A stretch of DNA of 64,000 nt from Bin87 sp965116565 (lineage in GTDB: Bacteria > Chloroflexota > Dehalococcoidia > Lucifugimonadales > UBA3495), in assembly GCA_965116565.1 (NCBI GenBank), contig OZ220699.1, positions 2,480,001 through 2,544,000 on the forward strand. Direction: 5' to 3'. The notes under the pieces are model-generated. The model did not search any database and was not told the origin of the DNA. It worked only from the letters and a program-made list of their open reading frames with translations. The translations under genes were made by a program, and so were the position numbers. Shown here piece by piece: positions 43,127-54,715 of this stretch (positions within the stretch are counted from its first letter, which is position 1; each line of letters starts with the position of its first letter).

Positions 43127-44386
43127 ATGCAAAATGGCGCGCTGACCGGTTTGAAGGTCCTGGACTTCACCCATTACATCGCCGGCCCGTTTTGCACGAA
43201 ACTGCTCGCAGATTACGGCGCGGACGTCATCAAGGTGGAACCGCCTTGGGGCGATGGATCCCGCCGCATCGGACCGTTCCCGGGAGACGAACCCGATCCG
43301 GAAAAAAGTGGTCTATTCCTGCACCTCAATACCAACAAACGCGGAATAGTCGTGGATCTGAAGGATTCAGGCGCTGCTGATATTGTCCGCCAGTTGGTGC
43401 ATCGGGCTGACATCGTAGTGGAAAATTTCCGTCCCGGGGTCGCGTCGCAGCTGGGAATCGACTACGCGCGGCTCGCGAGCCTCAAACTTGGTCTGATTTA
43501 CACCAGCATCTCCAATTTTGGTCAGACCGGTCCTTATCGGGACTACCGCGGGTCGGAGATCGTCTTCTACGGCATGGGCGGCGAAATGCACTCAACCGGT
43601 CTGGCAGACCGTGAGCCTCTTAAACTGGGTGGCAACGTTGGCCTTTATCAGGCGGGCGCCGTTGCCGCAGTGGCAACCATGGGTGCCATCCTCGCCGGAG
43701 GGTTTGACGATCCCAATCCGGAAGATTCCACATTGGGTCAGCATATTGACGTTTCCATTTTGGAAACACAACTTGGCTCAGTGGATCGACGACAGAGCGC
43801 ACTCCTGGCCCATCAATACACGGGCGAATTGAGTCATAGGCCCGCGTCGGGCGGTTCGGGCGGCTTCCCCAACGCCGTGTATCCGTGCGCGGACGGTTAT
43901 CTGCAGATCAACGGCAGCCGTATGTATTTCCCGCGCGCCGTGGCCATGCTCGGGAGTCCGGGGGAATTGTTGACCGACCGTTGGCGGAATCCCGCCTCGC
44001 AGGGCGATGCGGCGATGCAGGAGGAGTTTGAATCCGAGCATCTCCTTCCGTGGATGCTGGAACGAACTCGTGCCGATGCGTGGCAGGCGGCCCAGGAAAA
44101 CCGTGTGCTATCGGGTCCAATCAACACCATGGCTGACCTTGACATTGATCCGTCTTTCAACGGACGTGGCGTTTTCGCTCAGGGTGATCATCCGGTGGCC
44201 GGCGACCTTAAGTATCCGGGTCGTCCTTTCGTCATGAGCCGGTCCCCTTGGGGATTGCGAAACACCGCGCCGCTTCTCGGCCAGCACACGGCAGAGATCC
44301 TCCGCGAGTTGGGCTACACGGACGCAGCGATCGAGAATCTTGCGGAATCCGGCGTCGTTGCGTTGCGACGCGAAAGCGTGGGTTAG
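43127..44386 (+). CDS. CaiB/BaiF family CoA-transferase (first of three)
   Basis: 419-residue type III CoA-transferase. It opens with LTGLKVLDFTHYIAGPFCTKLLADYGADVIKVEPP and continues with VVENFRPGVASQLGIDY, ISNFGQTGPYRDY and LGQHIDVSILETQL. The segment that normally holds the catalytic Asp reads GGNVGLYQAG, so Leu/Tyr occupy the site; this is seen in a subgroup of the family. It moves CoA between carboxylic acids; substrates are unknown. ATG 43127 follows GCGGGAA. The second CoA-transferase starts 6 bases after its stop. Confidence 0.9.
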   Translation: MQNGALTGLKVLDFTHYIAGPFCTKLLADYGADVIKVEPPWGDGSRRIGPFPGDEPDPEKSGLFLHLNTNKRGIVVDLKDSGAADIVRQLVHRADIVVENFRPGVASQLGIDYARLASLKLGLIYTSISNFGQTGPYRDYRGSEIVFYGMGGEMHSTGLADREPLKLGGNVGLYQAGAVAAVATMGAILAGGFDDPNPEDSTLGQHIDVSILETQLGSVDRRQSALLAHQYTGELSHRPASGGSGGFPNAVYPCADGYLQINGSRMYFPRAVAMLGSPGELLTDRWRNPASQGDAAMQEEFESEHLLPWMLERTRADAWQAAQENRVLSGPINTMADLDIDPSFNGRGVFAQGDHPVAGDLKYPGRPFVMSRSPWGLRNTAPLLGQHTAEILRELGYTDAAIENLAESGVVALRRESVG

Positions 44387-44392
44387 ACTTTT

Positions 44393-45691
44393 ATGCCGCG
44401 ACTTCCGCTTCAAGGATTGCGCGTTTTGGAGATCACCGTGGTTTGGGCGGGGCCATACTGCGGCTCGTTTCTCGCTGACCTGGGAGCGGAAGTGATACGT
44501 GTCGAATCCACCAAAGCATTCGTGCCGTTGACACGTGGCGCCGCCCCGCGTCTGACCCAACAGGTCATTGACAACCTCCCCCTGTATTCCGGGGGCACCC
44601 CGGGGCGCGTCCCCGGTGATCGCCCATTCAACCGGTCTCCGATGTTCAACTCGCACGCCCGGAACAAACTCAGCATGACTGTGAATTTGCTCGATCCGGG
44701 TGGCCGAGAAATCTTTGATCGACTGGTCGCCATCAGCGATGTCTTGATTGAGAACAATCCGACCGAAACGATGGAGAAATTGGGCATCTCCTACAAATCG
44801 CTCAAGTCGGTCAAAAGCGACATCATCATGCTCAGGATGCCGGCGTACGGGAGTACGGGCCCGTACCGGGATTTCCGAGCCCACGGGGTGCATATCGAGG
44901 GTGTGGTGGGGCACACGATGCTGAGAGGATACGAGGACACTGACCCTTCCTACAACACTACCGTATTGATGTCGGACGCTGCCGCCGGCGCGCAAGGCGC
45001 TTTCGCGGTCTTGGCTGCCCTCCATCACCGCAAACGCACTGGCGAGGGACAGTTGGTGGAGCTTGGCCAAGCCGAAAACGTTTTTCCGTTTCTTGGCGAG
45101 TATTTCATGGACTACCAGATGAATGGGCGGACCCACGGGCCGACGGGAAACCGCCACGCCTGGGCGCTGCAAAACTGCTATCCATGCGCCGGTGAGAATC
45201 GGTGGGTGGTCATTACGATTTATGACAACCCGCAATGGCTGGCGCTGTGCGAAGCGATCAATGCTCCGGACTTGGCCGCCGACTCGGAACTGTCCAGCGC
45301 TGAGGGTCGGCGCGCACGTCAGGACGCAATCGACCACCGTGTCTCGGACTGGACTCGCGAACGGGATCCTGATGACATCATGCACGAGTTGCAGTGGCGA
45401 GGAATTCCCGCCGGTGCGGTGATGAACCAGGCTGATGCCTTTCGCGATGCGCATATCCAGGAACGGGGATTCTTCGAGGAGGCATGGCAGGCGGATTGCG
45501 GCACGCACTTGTATCCTGGCCCACTCTATAAGTTGTCTGCTACCCCTCTCAGCATCCGGCGCGGGCCGGTGATGTTCGGTCAGGACAATGAGTACGTGTA
45601 TCGCGATTTGCTCGGGTATACCGCCGAGGAGTACGCAGCGTTCGAAGCCGCCGGCCACATCGGCGCCGATTACGCCGAGGGAGTGGGCTGA
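44393..45691 (+). CDS. CaiB/BaiF family CoA-transferase (second of three)
   Basis: 432-residue type III CoA-transferase. LQGLRVLEITVVWAGPYCGSFLADLGAEVIRVES is the Rossmann start; VLIENNPTETMEKLGISY and LRMPAYGSTGPYRDF follow. The catalytic Asp is likely the one in VLMSDAAAGAQGAF, and GEGQLVELGQAENV follows. It contains an insert of about 35 residues (TRGAAPRLTQQVIDNLP...) where family members have a short loop. It is adjacent to the first paralogue, so the two may form a hetero-oligomer. Confidence 0.9.
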   Translation: MPRLPLQGLRVLEITVVWAGPYCGSFLADLGAEVIRVESTKAFVPLTRGAAPRLTQQVIDNLPLYSGGTPGRVPGDRPFNRSPMFNSHARNKLSMTVNLLDPGGREIFDRLVAISDVLIENNPTETMEKLGISYKSLKSVKSDIIMLRMPAYGSTGPYRDFRAHGVHIEGVVGHTMLRGYEDTDPSYNTTVLMSDAAAGAQGAFAVLAALHHRKRTGEGQLVELGQAENVFPFLGEYFMDYQMNGRTHGPTGNRHAWALQNCYPCAGENRWVVITIYDNPQWLALCEAINAPDLAADSELSSAEGRRARQDAIDHRVSDWTRERDPDDIMHELQWRGIPAGAVMNQADAFRDAHIQERGFFEEAWQADCGTHLYPGPLYKLSATPLSIRRGPVMFGQDNEYVYRDLLGYTAEEYAAFEAAGHIGADYAEGVG

Positions 45692-45809
45692 CCGCATCGC
45701 CTGTCAAGCCTCGTTCCTCGCTGTACTGTTCAGGGTTGATGAGGTGAATTGCCCGAACTGGCTTTGCAGGAAGTGGCGTTGACGATAGTGCCTACGCCAT
45801 GTAACGGAG

Positions 45810-46730
45810 ATGGACGGGAAGATCGACCCCAAGGTGGCCGACCTGGATGTCCTGGTTGGCGTCGTCGTCCGCCATCAAGCCACCATCGAACGGCTGGGGA
45901 AACGGGTTGCTCAGTTGGAAAGGTGGGCCAAATCCGGGAGTTAGGACCGGATGCCCGGTCTCATGCCATGGGTCGAGCGTAAACCTTTTGAGGCCGAAGT
46001 TTCTCGCAAGCGGCGACCGCGCTGCTTTGCCCGGGTCGAGGCCACCCCTATGCAGCGGTTCGAGCATCCGGTGGGGAGTTGTCCGGAATCCGGCTGCGCC
46101 TGACGCGTTAGTACCCCGGGCCAACATTACTTCCTGCGCCGCAACCGCAGCAAAGCGGCGGTGGACGAAGCCTTGGACAGGGCCACCGGCGTGCTGGTCT
46201 GCGATTTCTGCTCCGCCTCCCGCCATTGCGACGGCTCCAGACAGCGCTGCTGTGCGCATCTGCCGCGGGATATCCGCAGCCTGCAAACGCTCCACTCCGA
46301 TGATGTGATGCTGGCACAATGGACTGACGCTGTCCAGCAACTCTACTGCTAGGCCACTTTCTTTGCCCATCACCACAAAGGTCAGCGACGCGCCGTCCAA
46401 ACGGCCCTGGAACGGCGGCGGCCCACCCTCCGCCAACCCTTCCTCAACGATCCGTCGGCGGCCCGGAGCAAGCCGTGCCGACGCATCCAACGCCACATCA
46501 AGGGACTCTTCGCCTTTGTGGCAGAACCGGACGTGCCACCGGACGACAACGCCTCCAATCGCAACCCGCGCCATTGGGCCATCGGTCGCAAGATCGGCGG
46601 CGGCACCCGGCTCGGTGCCGGGCACTCAGAGCAGGATGACTTTGGCTTCGCTATTCGGCGCCGGGCGAGCGCAGGTCCTCAACCCTCTCACACCCGGCCG
46701 CCAACTCCTGGCTTCCCCCAAGCCTGAACG
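45810..46730 (+). pseudogene. IS66-family transposase relic (multiple frameshifts)
   Basis: Fragments in different frames resemble IS66 TnpC in the right order. A coiled-coil start (45810-45941) ends KRVAQLERWAKSGS. A DDE-region piece near 46140-46351 reads ATGVLVCDFCSASRHCDGSRQRCCAHLPRDI. A piece near 46400-46640 reads CRRIQRHIKGLFAFVAEPDVPPDDNAS (the RH-K-LFVFV-PDVPADNNAAE motif). The last piece, near 46657-46727, reads MTLASLFGAGRAQVLNPLTPGRQLLASP. Stops and shifts break it at several points. The middle (about 45945-46140) has no clear homology. Confidence 0.75.
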
Positions 46731-46808
46731 GTTACTCCTCACTCACCGCCTTCTACAAACCGGTCGGCCGATGATACGATAAGCCCAATCTCCATTGAGG
46801 TGATGGCC

Positions 46809-47759
46809 ATGCCCGAGAAACGTATAGGTATTCACGCCGGCGCTCCCAACGCGGAGGCGTCGCTCGACCTGATGCGACGCGCTGAATCTGCCGGCGTTCA
46901 AGCCACCTGGCTAACCACCGGCGGCACAGGTCTGGATGCCCTCACCTTGTTTTCTGCGGCCGCCGTGCAAACGGACAACATCCTGTTCGGCACCTCGATA
47001 GTCCCAACCTATCCGAGGCACCCGATCGTGGTGGCCCAGCAGGCGCAGGTGATCGACCAGTTGGCGCCGGGGCGACTTCGTATCGGTGTTGGCCCGAGCC
47101 ATAGACCTCCCATGCGGTCCATGTTCGGTTTCGACCTGAAAGCGCCGCTCACCAACCTGAGGGAGTATCTGCAAATCCTGCGCGCGTTGCTGCAGGAAGG
47201 CTCCGTTGATTTCGACGGACAGGAATACACGGCCCATGCGAGCATCCCCAGGCCGGTCAACGTTCCGGTGATGGCGTCCGCTCTACAGGAAGGGTCCTTC
47301 GAGTTGTGTGGCGCCGAAGCCGACGGTGCGATCAGTTGGGTGAGTCCGGCTGTATATCTTCGCGACCGGGCTTTGCCCGCGATGCGGCGCGGATCGGATC
47401 AGGCTGGCCGCGAAACGCCCCCATTGATCGCTCACGCCCCGGTATGTATCAGCAACGATGCCGGCGCGACAAGGTTAGCCGTCCAACAACAGCTTTCGAA
47501 CTATCCCCGCTTGCCGTTCTACCAGCGGATGTGGGCTGCCGCCGGGTATCCGGAGGCCGCGGAGGAAACGTGGAGCGATGGCATGATAGAGGCCACAGTC
47601 CTGACCGGCGATGCCGACACCGTGGGAGATCGCATGGTGGCGATGCTGGATATGGGGATCGACGAACTGTTGGTTACTCCGGTAACCGCTGGCGACGATC
47701 CTGCTGATGATATGGAGCAGACCATCCAACTGCTCGGTCGGGTCGCCCAATCTTTGTAG
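46809..47759 (+). CDS. LLM-class flavin/F420-dependent oxidoreductase
   Basis: 316-residue luciferase-like TIM barrel. KRIGIHAGAPNAEASLDLMRRAESAGVQATWLTT resembles F420-dependent methylene-H4MPT reductase-like enzymes. FGTSIVPTYPRHPIVVAQQAQVIDQLAPGRLRIGVGPSH is the cofactor-binding half. VLTGDADTVGDRMVAMLDMGIDELLVTPV near the end is typical. It probably uses F420 or FMN; the substrate is unknown. I use ATG 46809 with GAGGTG 6 bases upstream, rather than GTG 46800. Confidence 0.88.
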   Translation: MPEKRIGIHAGAPNAEASLDLMRRAESAGVQATWLTTGGTGLDALTLFSAAAVQTDNILFGTSIVPTYPRHPIVVAQQAQVIDQLAPGRLRIGVGPSHRPPMRSMFGFDLKAPLTNLREYLQILRALLQEGSVDFDGQEYTAHASIPRPVNVPVMASALQEGSFELCGAEADGAISWVSPAVYLRDRALPAMRRGSDQAGRETPPLIAHAPVCISNDAGATRLAVQQQLSNYPRLPFYQRMWAAAGYPEAAEETWSDGMIEATVLTGDADTVGDRMVAMLDMGIDELLVTPVTAGDDPADDMEQTIQLLGRVAQSL

Positions 47760-47768
47760 TGAGGAGCG

Positions 47769-47806
47769 CCCCTGTGAAACTCGGACTCCCCTGTCAAACT
47801 CGGACT
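47769..47806 (+). repeat. 19-bp tandem duplication over a start codon
   Basis: Two copies of a 19-base unit (47769-47787 and 47788-47806), differing at one base. Copy 1 carries the GTG start of the following LLM gene; copy 2, which is in frame with the body, has GTC there. The duplication (19 bases, not a multiple of 3) therefore separates the start from the coding frame. Confidence 0.85.
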
Positions 47807-48394
47807 GTTCAATACGCCGTTGCATACAACGGGCCGGCTGCATTGGGATACGTATCAAGAGGACTCGGAACTTATGGCGTACGCCGATGATCTCGGGTAC
47901 GCCGAGGCGCGGGTCGGAGAGCGTTTCACGACCCAGTCATGGTGGCCGATCGGAAGGCAAGGTTGGATCACCTGGCGCGAGGTGGGTTCTCTTCCCGTAC
48001 AGGCTCTGGTGGCGTCCCCACGGATTCCGATACGTTCGCGTTGGGTCGGCAATCCGGCCAGCAGCGGAACCTGATGCGGGCACCCGCTGAACTGACCGTG
48101 TATTTTCTTCCCCGGTCGGGCCAGGGCCTGCGCGGAATGGCCGCTATCAAAACATCGCCGAACATGCCTCATCCGGCTCTCACACCAGAGTACATGCTGC
48201 AGAATCTCTGGATCGCCGGCGACCCGTACCATTGCGGTAAACAGCTCCGTAAGCCGCATGAAAACACTGGCGGGTTCGGCACGCCGTCGACTTTGTCCCA
48301 CGAGTGGGGCGACGAACGCGCCAGGGGACTGCGTTCGTCGAAGTTGCTGTCAGAGAGCATCCTGCCGCGATTGGATGACCTCTCCCTCGAATGA
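47776..48394 (+). pseudogene. truncated, frameshifted LLM-class oxidoreductase
   Basis: From 47793 the frame reads KLGLFNTPLHTTGRLHWDTY, then ELMAYADDLGYAEARVGERFTTQS, a standard LLM N-terminus. The TIM-barrel centre is missing, and the next 150 bases show no LLM signature. In another frame the C-terminus reappears: ALTPEYMLQNLWIAGDPYHCGKQLRK, then TGGFGTPSTLSHEWGD and SKLLSESILPRL, ending at 48394. So the gene lost its start (19-bp duplication), about 200 residues of the centre and its frame. It follows an intact LLM gene by 16 bases. Confidence 0.8.
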
Positions 48395-48436
48395 TTCCAC
48401 CCTCATGCGTCCGGACGCCAAGGCAAGGAGGCCAAT

Positions 48437-48763
48437 ATGTTCATTGCGACCAACCGTATCAAAGTCAAAACAGGTTATGGCGACACCCTTGAGCAGATGT
48501 TTAAGGCGCGCGGAGCTGTACAGGATCATCCCGGGTTTATCAGCTTCGAGCTCTGGAAAATGAACCAAACCCCCGACCATGAGGATTTTTTGGTGGTGAC
48601 GCACTGGGAGACTGAGGAGCACCACCACACCTGGACACGAAGCGACGCGTTCCGTTCCGCGCACGCCGGCGGCCCGCCCGACTTCCTGCTGGGGCCCGGC
48701 GAATTCCATACCTATGAAGTCGTGCATCGTCTGGAGGCGTCTGAAACAGTCGCAACAGACTAG
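48437..48763 (+). CDS. antibiotic biosynthesis monooxygenase (ABM) domain protein, HmoA-like
   Basis: 108-residue dimeric ferredoxin-like (ABM) protein. The start MFIATNRIKVKTGYGDTLEQMF has the Asn typical of MhuD/IsdG/HmoA-type heme-degrading monooxygenases. HPGFISFELWK, VVTHWETEEHHHTW and FHTYEVVHRL follow the same family. A heme-degrading role is possible but not certain, since ABM domains also serve in small-molecule metabolism. ATG 48437 follows AAGGAGG. Confidence 0.85.
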   Translation: MFIATNRIKVKTGYGDTLEQMFKARGAVQDHPGFISFELWKMNQTPDHEDFLVVTHWETEEHHHTWTRSDAFRSAHAGGPPDFLLGPGEFHTYEVVHRLEASETVATD

Positions 48764-48792
48764 CAATTTCCGTCCGACCGCGACGGCCAAGA

Positions 48793-48818
48793 GCCCCGGT
48801 CATTCCGGGGCCGCGTTT
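48793..48818 (+). terminator. possible terminator after the ABM gene
   Basis: 7-bp GC stem GCCCCGG / CCGGGGC with a 5-base loop, then CGCGTTTT. It lies 30 bases after the ABM stop. The U-tract is short and offset, so strength is doubtful. The rest of the gap to 49024 shows no gene. Confidence 0.5.
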
Positions 48819-49023
48819 TGCTGCCAACCGCGTATCGGGGTGCCTCATTGGCGTCCGTCATTGACCGAAATGGCCGCGGCTAGACGCGGACAAGGACCGG
48901 CCGCCTTCCACGGGCTCACCTGGGGTCCGCGTGCCCGGAGCCGCCGGCCCAGGGCGCAAAAAAGTGAAGGCAAACTGATATAGTTCGCTCATTTACCGCC
49001 GTACTCTTTGAAGGAGGCCGCAC

Positions 49024-50274
49024 ATGGGGCCGTTCAAATCTGCGACACTCGTACCGGAGCAATTCGGTCCTCTACAGGGAGTCCGAATACTGTCCACCGG
49101 TACTATCGTCGCTGAGCCGGTGGCCGCCGGAATGGCCGCGGACATGGGCGCCGAAGTGATCCATATCGAACGCCCGGGAGGGGGAGAGGATTGGCGTCAT
49201 GCAGAGTTTCCAATCGTGGCGCCCGATGGGGAACTGGTAGCCAGTTCCTGGATCCAGGATCACCGCAACATGTACCACACCACGCTGGACTTCAGTACCT
49301 CGGAGGGTCGCGAGATATTCCTTAAGCTCGCCGAACGGTCCGACATTTGGATGGAGAGCTCCAAAGCGCGCACCTACGACAAATGGGGCCTGGATGACGC
49401 GACGGTGCTGTCGGCCAACCCGGGCATCGTAATCTGTCATATCTCGGGATACGGGCAAACCGGCGACCCTGAGCACGTAGCCCGCGCCTCCTACGATTTC
49501 ACGGCGCAGGCTTTCGGCGGCATGATGAACCTGGTGGGTAATCCGGAACCGGACCCACCCACCCGTGCGGTACCGTGGACGGCGGATTACATCACCGCCC
49601 TATTCTGCCTTTGGTCGACGCTGGCGGCGTACATTCACGCGCAACGAACTGGACAGGGACAGGTCATCGACCTCGCCCAATACGAGGCGGTCCACCGTAT
49701 CTTGTCCGGAACCATGGTGGCATACCATGAGTTGGGAATTGTGCGAGAGAGGGCGGGCAACAAAGCCGGCAACGCTCAACCTTGGGATACCTTTCAAGCG
49801 CGGGACGGCTGGGTGGTGATCGCTGCCGTCGGGCCAGCGGTCTATGCCAGGGTTTGTCGCGTTCTGGAACTGGACCCCAACGAGGAAAAATGGGTCAAAG
49901 CGCGACGGGAGGTCAATTCGCCCGAAGGTATTGAGTTTGACGCCATCCTTCGTGGTTGGGTCCTGGACCGGACCGTGGACGAGGTGGTGAAGATTTTCAA
50001 CGATGCGCTGATAGGGTGCAGCAGAATCATGAACGCCCAGGAGATGGCCGAGAACGCGCAGTACCGCGCCCGAGAGGTCCACGTCGAGTGGGAAGACCAG
50101 CAACTGGGGCGACCGGTAAGGGGCGTTGGCATAGTCCCCAAGTTTTCCGAAACGCCGGGTAAGATTTGGCGCGGCTCGGTCCCGGTCGGTCACGACAATG
50201 ATCTTGTGTACGGCGATCTCTTGGGGATAACGCCTGAAACCCTCCGGGAACTGGCGGCGCGGAACGTCATATGA
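49024..50274 (+). CDS. CaiB/BaiF family CoA-transferase (third of three)
   Basis: 416-residue type III CoA-transferase. LQGVRILSTGTIVAEPVAAGMAADMGAEVIHIERPGGG is the start. ISGYGQTGDPEHVARASYDFTAQA is next, the probable catalytic Asp is in VPWTADYITALF, and GQGQVIDLAQYEAV follows. YRAREVHVEWEDQQLGRPVRGVGIVPKFSETPG is typical of L-carnitine CoA-transferase-like members. ATG 49024 follows AAGGAGG. It is a single gene ending just before a strong bidirectional terminator. Confidence 0.9.
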   Translation: MGPFKSATLVPEQFGPLQGVRILSTGTIVAEPVAAGMAADMGAEVIHIERPGGGEDWRHAEFPIVAPDGELVASSWIQDHRNMYHTTLDFSTSEGREIFLKLAERSDIWMESSKARTYDKWGLDDATVLSANPGIVICHISGYGQTGDPEHVARASYDFTAQAFGGMMNLVGNPEPDPPTRAVPWTADYITALFCLWSTLAAYIHAQRTGQGQVIDLAQYEAVHRILSGTMVAYHELGIVRERAGNKAGNAQPWDTFQARDGWVVIAAVGPAVYARVCRVLELDPNEEKWVKARREVNSPEGIEFDAILRGWVLDRTVDEVVKIFNDALIGCSRIMNAQEMAENAQYRAREVHVEWEDQQLGRPVRGVGIVPKFSETPGKIWRGSVPVGHDNDLVYGDLLGITPETLRELAARNVI

Positions 50275-50313
50275 CGAGTCCCCATTGACGAGTCATCGTA
50301 GAAGCGACCAAGA

Positions 50314-50341
50314 CAAAGCCCCCGGTTCGCCGGGGGCTTTG
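50314..50341. terminator. strong bidirectional-looking terminator hairpin
   Basis: Perfect 12-bp stem CAAAGCCCCCGG / CCGGGGGCTTTG with a TTCG tetraloop. It ends the CoA-transferase transcript from the left and the 23S/tRNA transcript from the right. A-rich and T-rich bases in the stem base provide short tracts in both directions. Confidence 0.75.
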
Positions 50342-50358
50342 CAAATATGGTTTTTGTT

Positions 50359-50433
50359 TGGTAGCGGGGGTTGGACTCGAACCAACGACCTTCGGGTTAT
50401 GAGCCCGACGAGCTGCCACTGCTCCACCCCGCA
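50359..50433 (-). tRNA. initiator tRNA-fMet (CAT)
   Basis: On the minus strand a full cloverleaf with encoded CCA (50361-50359). Bases 1 and 72 are an unpaired T-T, and three GGG/CCC pairs lie in the anticodon stem (TCGGGCTCATAACCCGA), both hallmarks of initiator tRNA. The anticodon is CAT and the T-loop is GGTTCGAGTCC. It lies about 140 bases downstream of the 23S gene. Confidence 0.95.
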
Positions 50434-50444
50434 TCGTTCCGGCG

Positions 50445-50492
50445 GTTCTGAGCCCGATCCACCTCCGGCGGACCGCCGCTCCACCCCGCATC
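50445..50492 (-). pseudogene. decayed partial copy of the initiator tRNA
   Basis: Two blocks match the intact tRNA in order: the 5' end (15 identical bases, complement of 50478-50492 versus 50421-50435) and the anticodon arm (50445-50458; 13 of 14 bases match, with the anticodon changed). The D-arm is replaced and the 3' half is missing. It sits between the 23S gene and the functional tRNA, which suggests a tandem duplication followed by decay. Confidence 0.65.
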
Positions 50493-50507
50493 AACAGTGA
50501 AAGAAAA

Positions 50508-50570
50508 CTGAAATAGGAAGCCTGAACTGTTTCGTCGAGAACCGAGCCAGGAATTTGAAGCTCCTGGCGT

Positions 50571-50579
<9 letters not shown>
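50508..50579 (-). other. 3' arm of the pre-23S processing stem
   Basis: Complementary over about 65 bases (with bulges) to the 5' arm at 53631-53700. Paired blocks include AATAGGAAG with CTTCCTATT, CTGAACTG with CAGTTCAG, GAATTTGAAG with CTTCAAATTC, and GGGTCAAAT with ATTTGACCC. This is the expected RNase III substrate around mature 23S rRNA. Confidence 0.8.
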
Positions 50580-53630
<3,051 letters not shown>

Positions 53631-53638
<8 letters not shown>

Positions 53639-53700
53639 CACGCTAGGAACTTCAAATTCCCTAGACTCGGTTCTTTATGCAGTTCAGACTTCCTATTCAG
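53631..53700 (-). other. 5' arm of the pre-23S processing stem and leader
   Basis: Partner of the arm at 50508-50579. On the RNA strand it precedes mature 23S. Just upstream (about 53700-53720, minus strand) lies GGAGCACGTTAAAAACTG, which only loosely resembles a boxA antitermination site. Confidence 0.75.
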
Positions 53701-53799
53701 TTTTTAACGTGCTCCAACCGTCCGTGGCCGACTCGGCGTTTCGCCGGTTGCTCCGCCGCATCCATCTGGAAACGGCATCCGTTCAGTTGGTGGACATGG

Positions 53800-53828
53800 A
53801 GTATATGACTAAACCGGTGTCGCGTCAA
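53800..53828 (-). promoter_or_regulatory. dedicated promoter of the 23S rRNA gene
   Basis: Minus strand: -35 TTGACG (53828-53823), 17-base spacer, -10 TATACT (53805-53800). Predicted start near 53793, about 155 bases before mature 23S. It lies in the non-coding gap just beyond the 3' end of the crotonase gene at 53864, which is transcribed toward it. Confidence 0.75.
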
Positions 53829-53863
53829 TAGTCGCGGCCACGCGATCTCATCGACGCCGGTTC

Positions 53864-54715
53864 TCAGCGCCCCACGAACGGGGGCATCCCGCGGTTCTTG
53901 TCCAGGAACCACTGCACCGCGATCTTGTGGTCCTCTGTGCGGCGGACGTGCTCCTGTGCGGCCGACGCCAGCTCCAGGGCTTCGCGGAACGACAGGTCCA
54001 TGCTCTCCTGAACCAGATACTTGGTGAGGGAATGCGCCACGGTTGGCCCCCTGGCGATGCGCGTGGCCAGCTCCATCGCGCCCTCCATCAACTGGTCGTC
54101 GGGGAAGCACTTGCTGGCCAGCCCGATGCGCACCGCGTCTTCCCCGCCCATCCAGTCCCCGGTGTACTGGAGCAGGAGGGTGTTGCTGGTCCCGATCAAT
54201 TTGGGCAGTTGCCAGCAGCTGCCGTCCCCGGGAATCAACCCGTTCAGCACGAACCGTTCAGACAACCGGCCGCTGTCCCCCACGATCCGTATGTCGCACG
54301 ACAGGGCGAGCCCACAACCGACCCCGGCCGCAGGGCCGTTGACCACCGCGATCGACGGCTTTTGCAGGTCGTGGACGCGCAAGGGCACGAAATTGACCCG
54401 AGGCCCGCTTTCGGAACTCCGCGGCCGGCCTTTGATGTATTCCATCTTGCCCCAGGTCAGCGGCTCCGGTTCGCTTTGCGCCGCGCGCTCGTCGATGCGC
54501 TGTCGGAAACCGCGCACGTTGGCCCCGGAACAGAAAGACGGCTCGGTGCCCGTTAATACCAGCACCCGCTCCTCCGGGTCGTTTTCAAATTGGTCCAAGC
54601 GCTCGAACATCTCCGCGGCCATGTCCGGCCCCAACGCGTTACGCGTCGGCGGATCGTGCATGGTCATCACCAACACGCCGTCCACCACTTCGGTTTTGAT
54701 AAATTCGTATGCCAT
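53864..54715 (-). CDS. enoyl-CoA hydratase/isomerase family protein
   Basis: 283-residue crotonase. The oxyanion-hole segments are SFCSGANVRGFRQ and VNGPAAGVGCGLALSCDI. RFVLNGLIPGDGSCWQLPKLIG forms the substrate loop. An insert of about 35 residues (DERAAQSEPEPLTWGKMEYIKGR...) follows the first motif, so the protein is slightly longer than usual. It acts on unknown acyl-CoA. Its transcription runs toward the 23S promoter, with no clear terminator between. Confidence 0.9.
   Translation of the reverse strand: MAYEFIKTEVVDGVLVMTMHDPPTRNALGPDMAAEMFERLDQFENDPEERVLVLTGTEPSFCSGANVRGFRQRIDERAAQSEPEPLTWGKMEYIKGRPRSSESGPRVNFVPLRVHDLQKPSIAVVNGPAAGVGCGLALSCDIRIVGDSGRLSERFVLNGLIPGDGSCWQLPKLIGTSNTLLLQYTGDWMGGEDAVRIGLASKCFPDDQLMEGAMELATRIARGPTVAHSLTKYLVQESMDLSFREALELASAAQEHVRRTEDHKIAVQWFLDKNRGMPPFVGR

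Noticed and set aside
44108..45697. 529-codon minus-strand frame opposite the second CoA-transferase
   Set aside because: Mirror of a conserved gene; no recognisable motifs or Shine-Dalgarno.
45792..46625. 277-codon minus-strand frame
   Set aside because: It is the antisense of the IS66 relic on the plus strand; no homology of its own.
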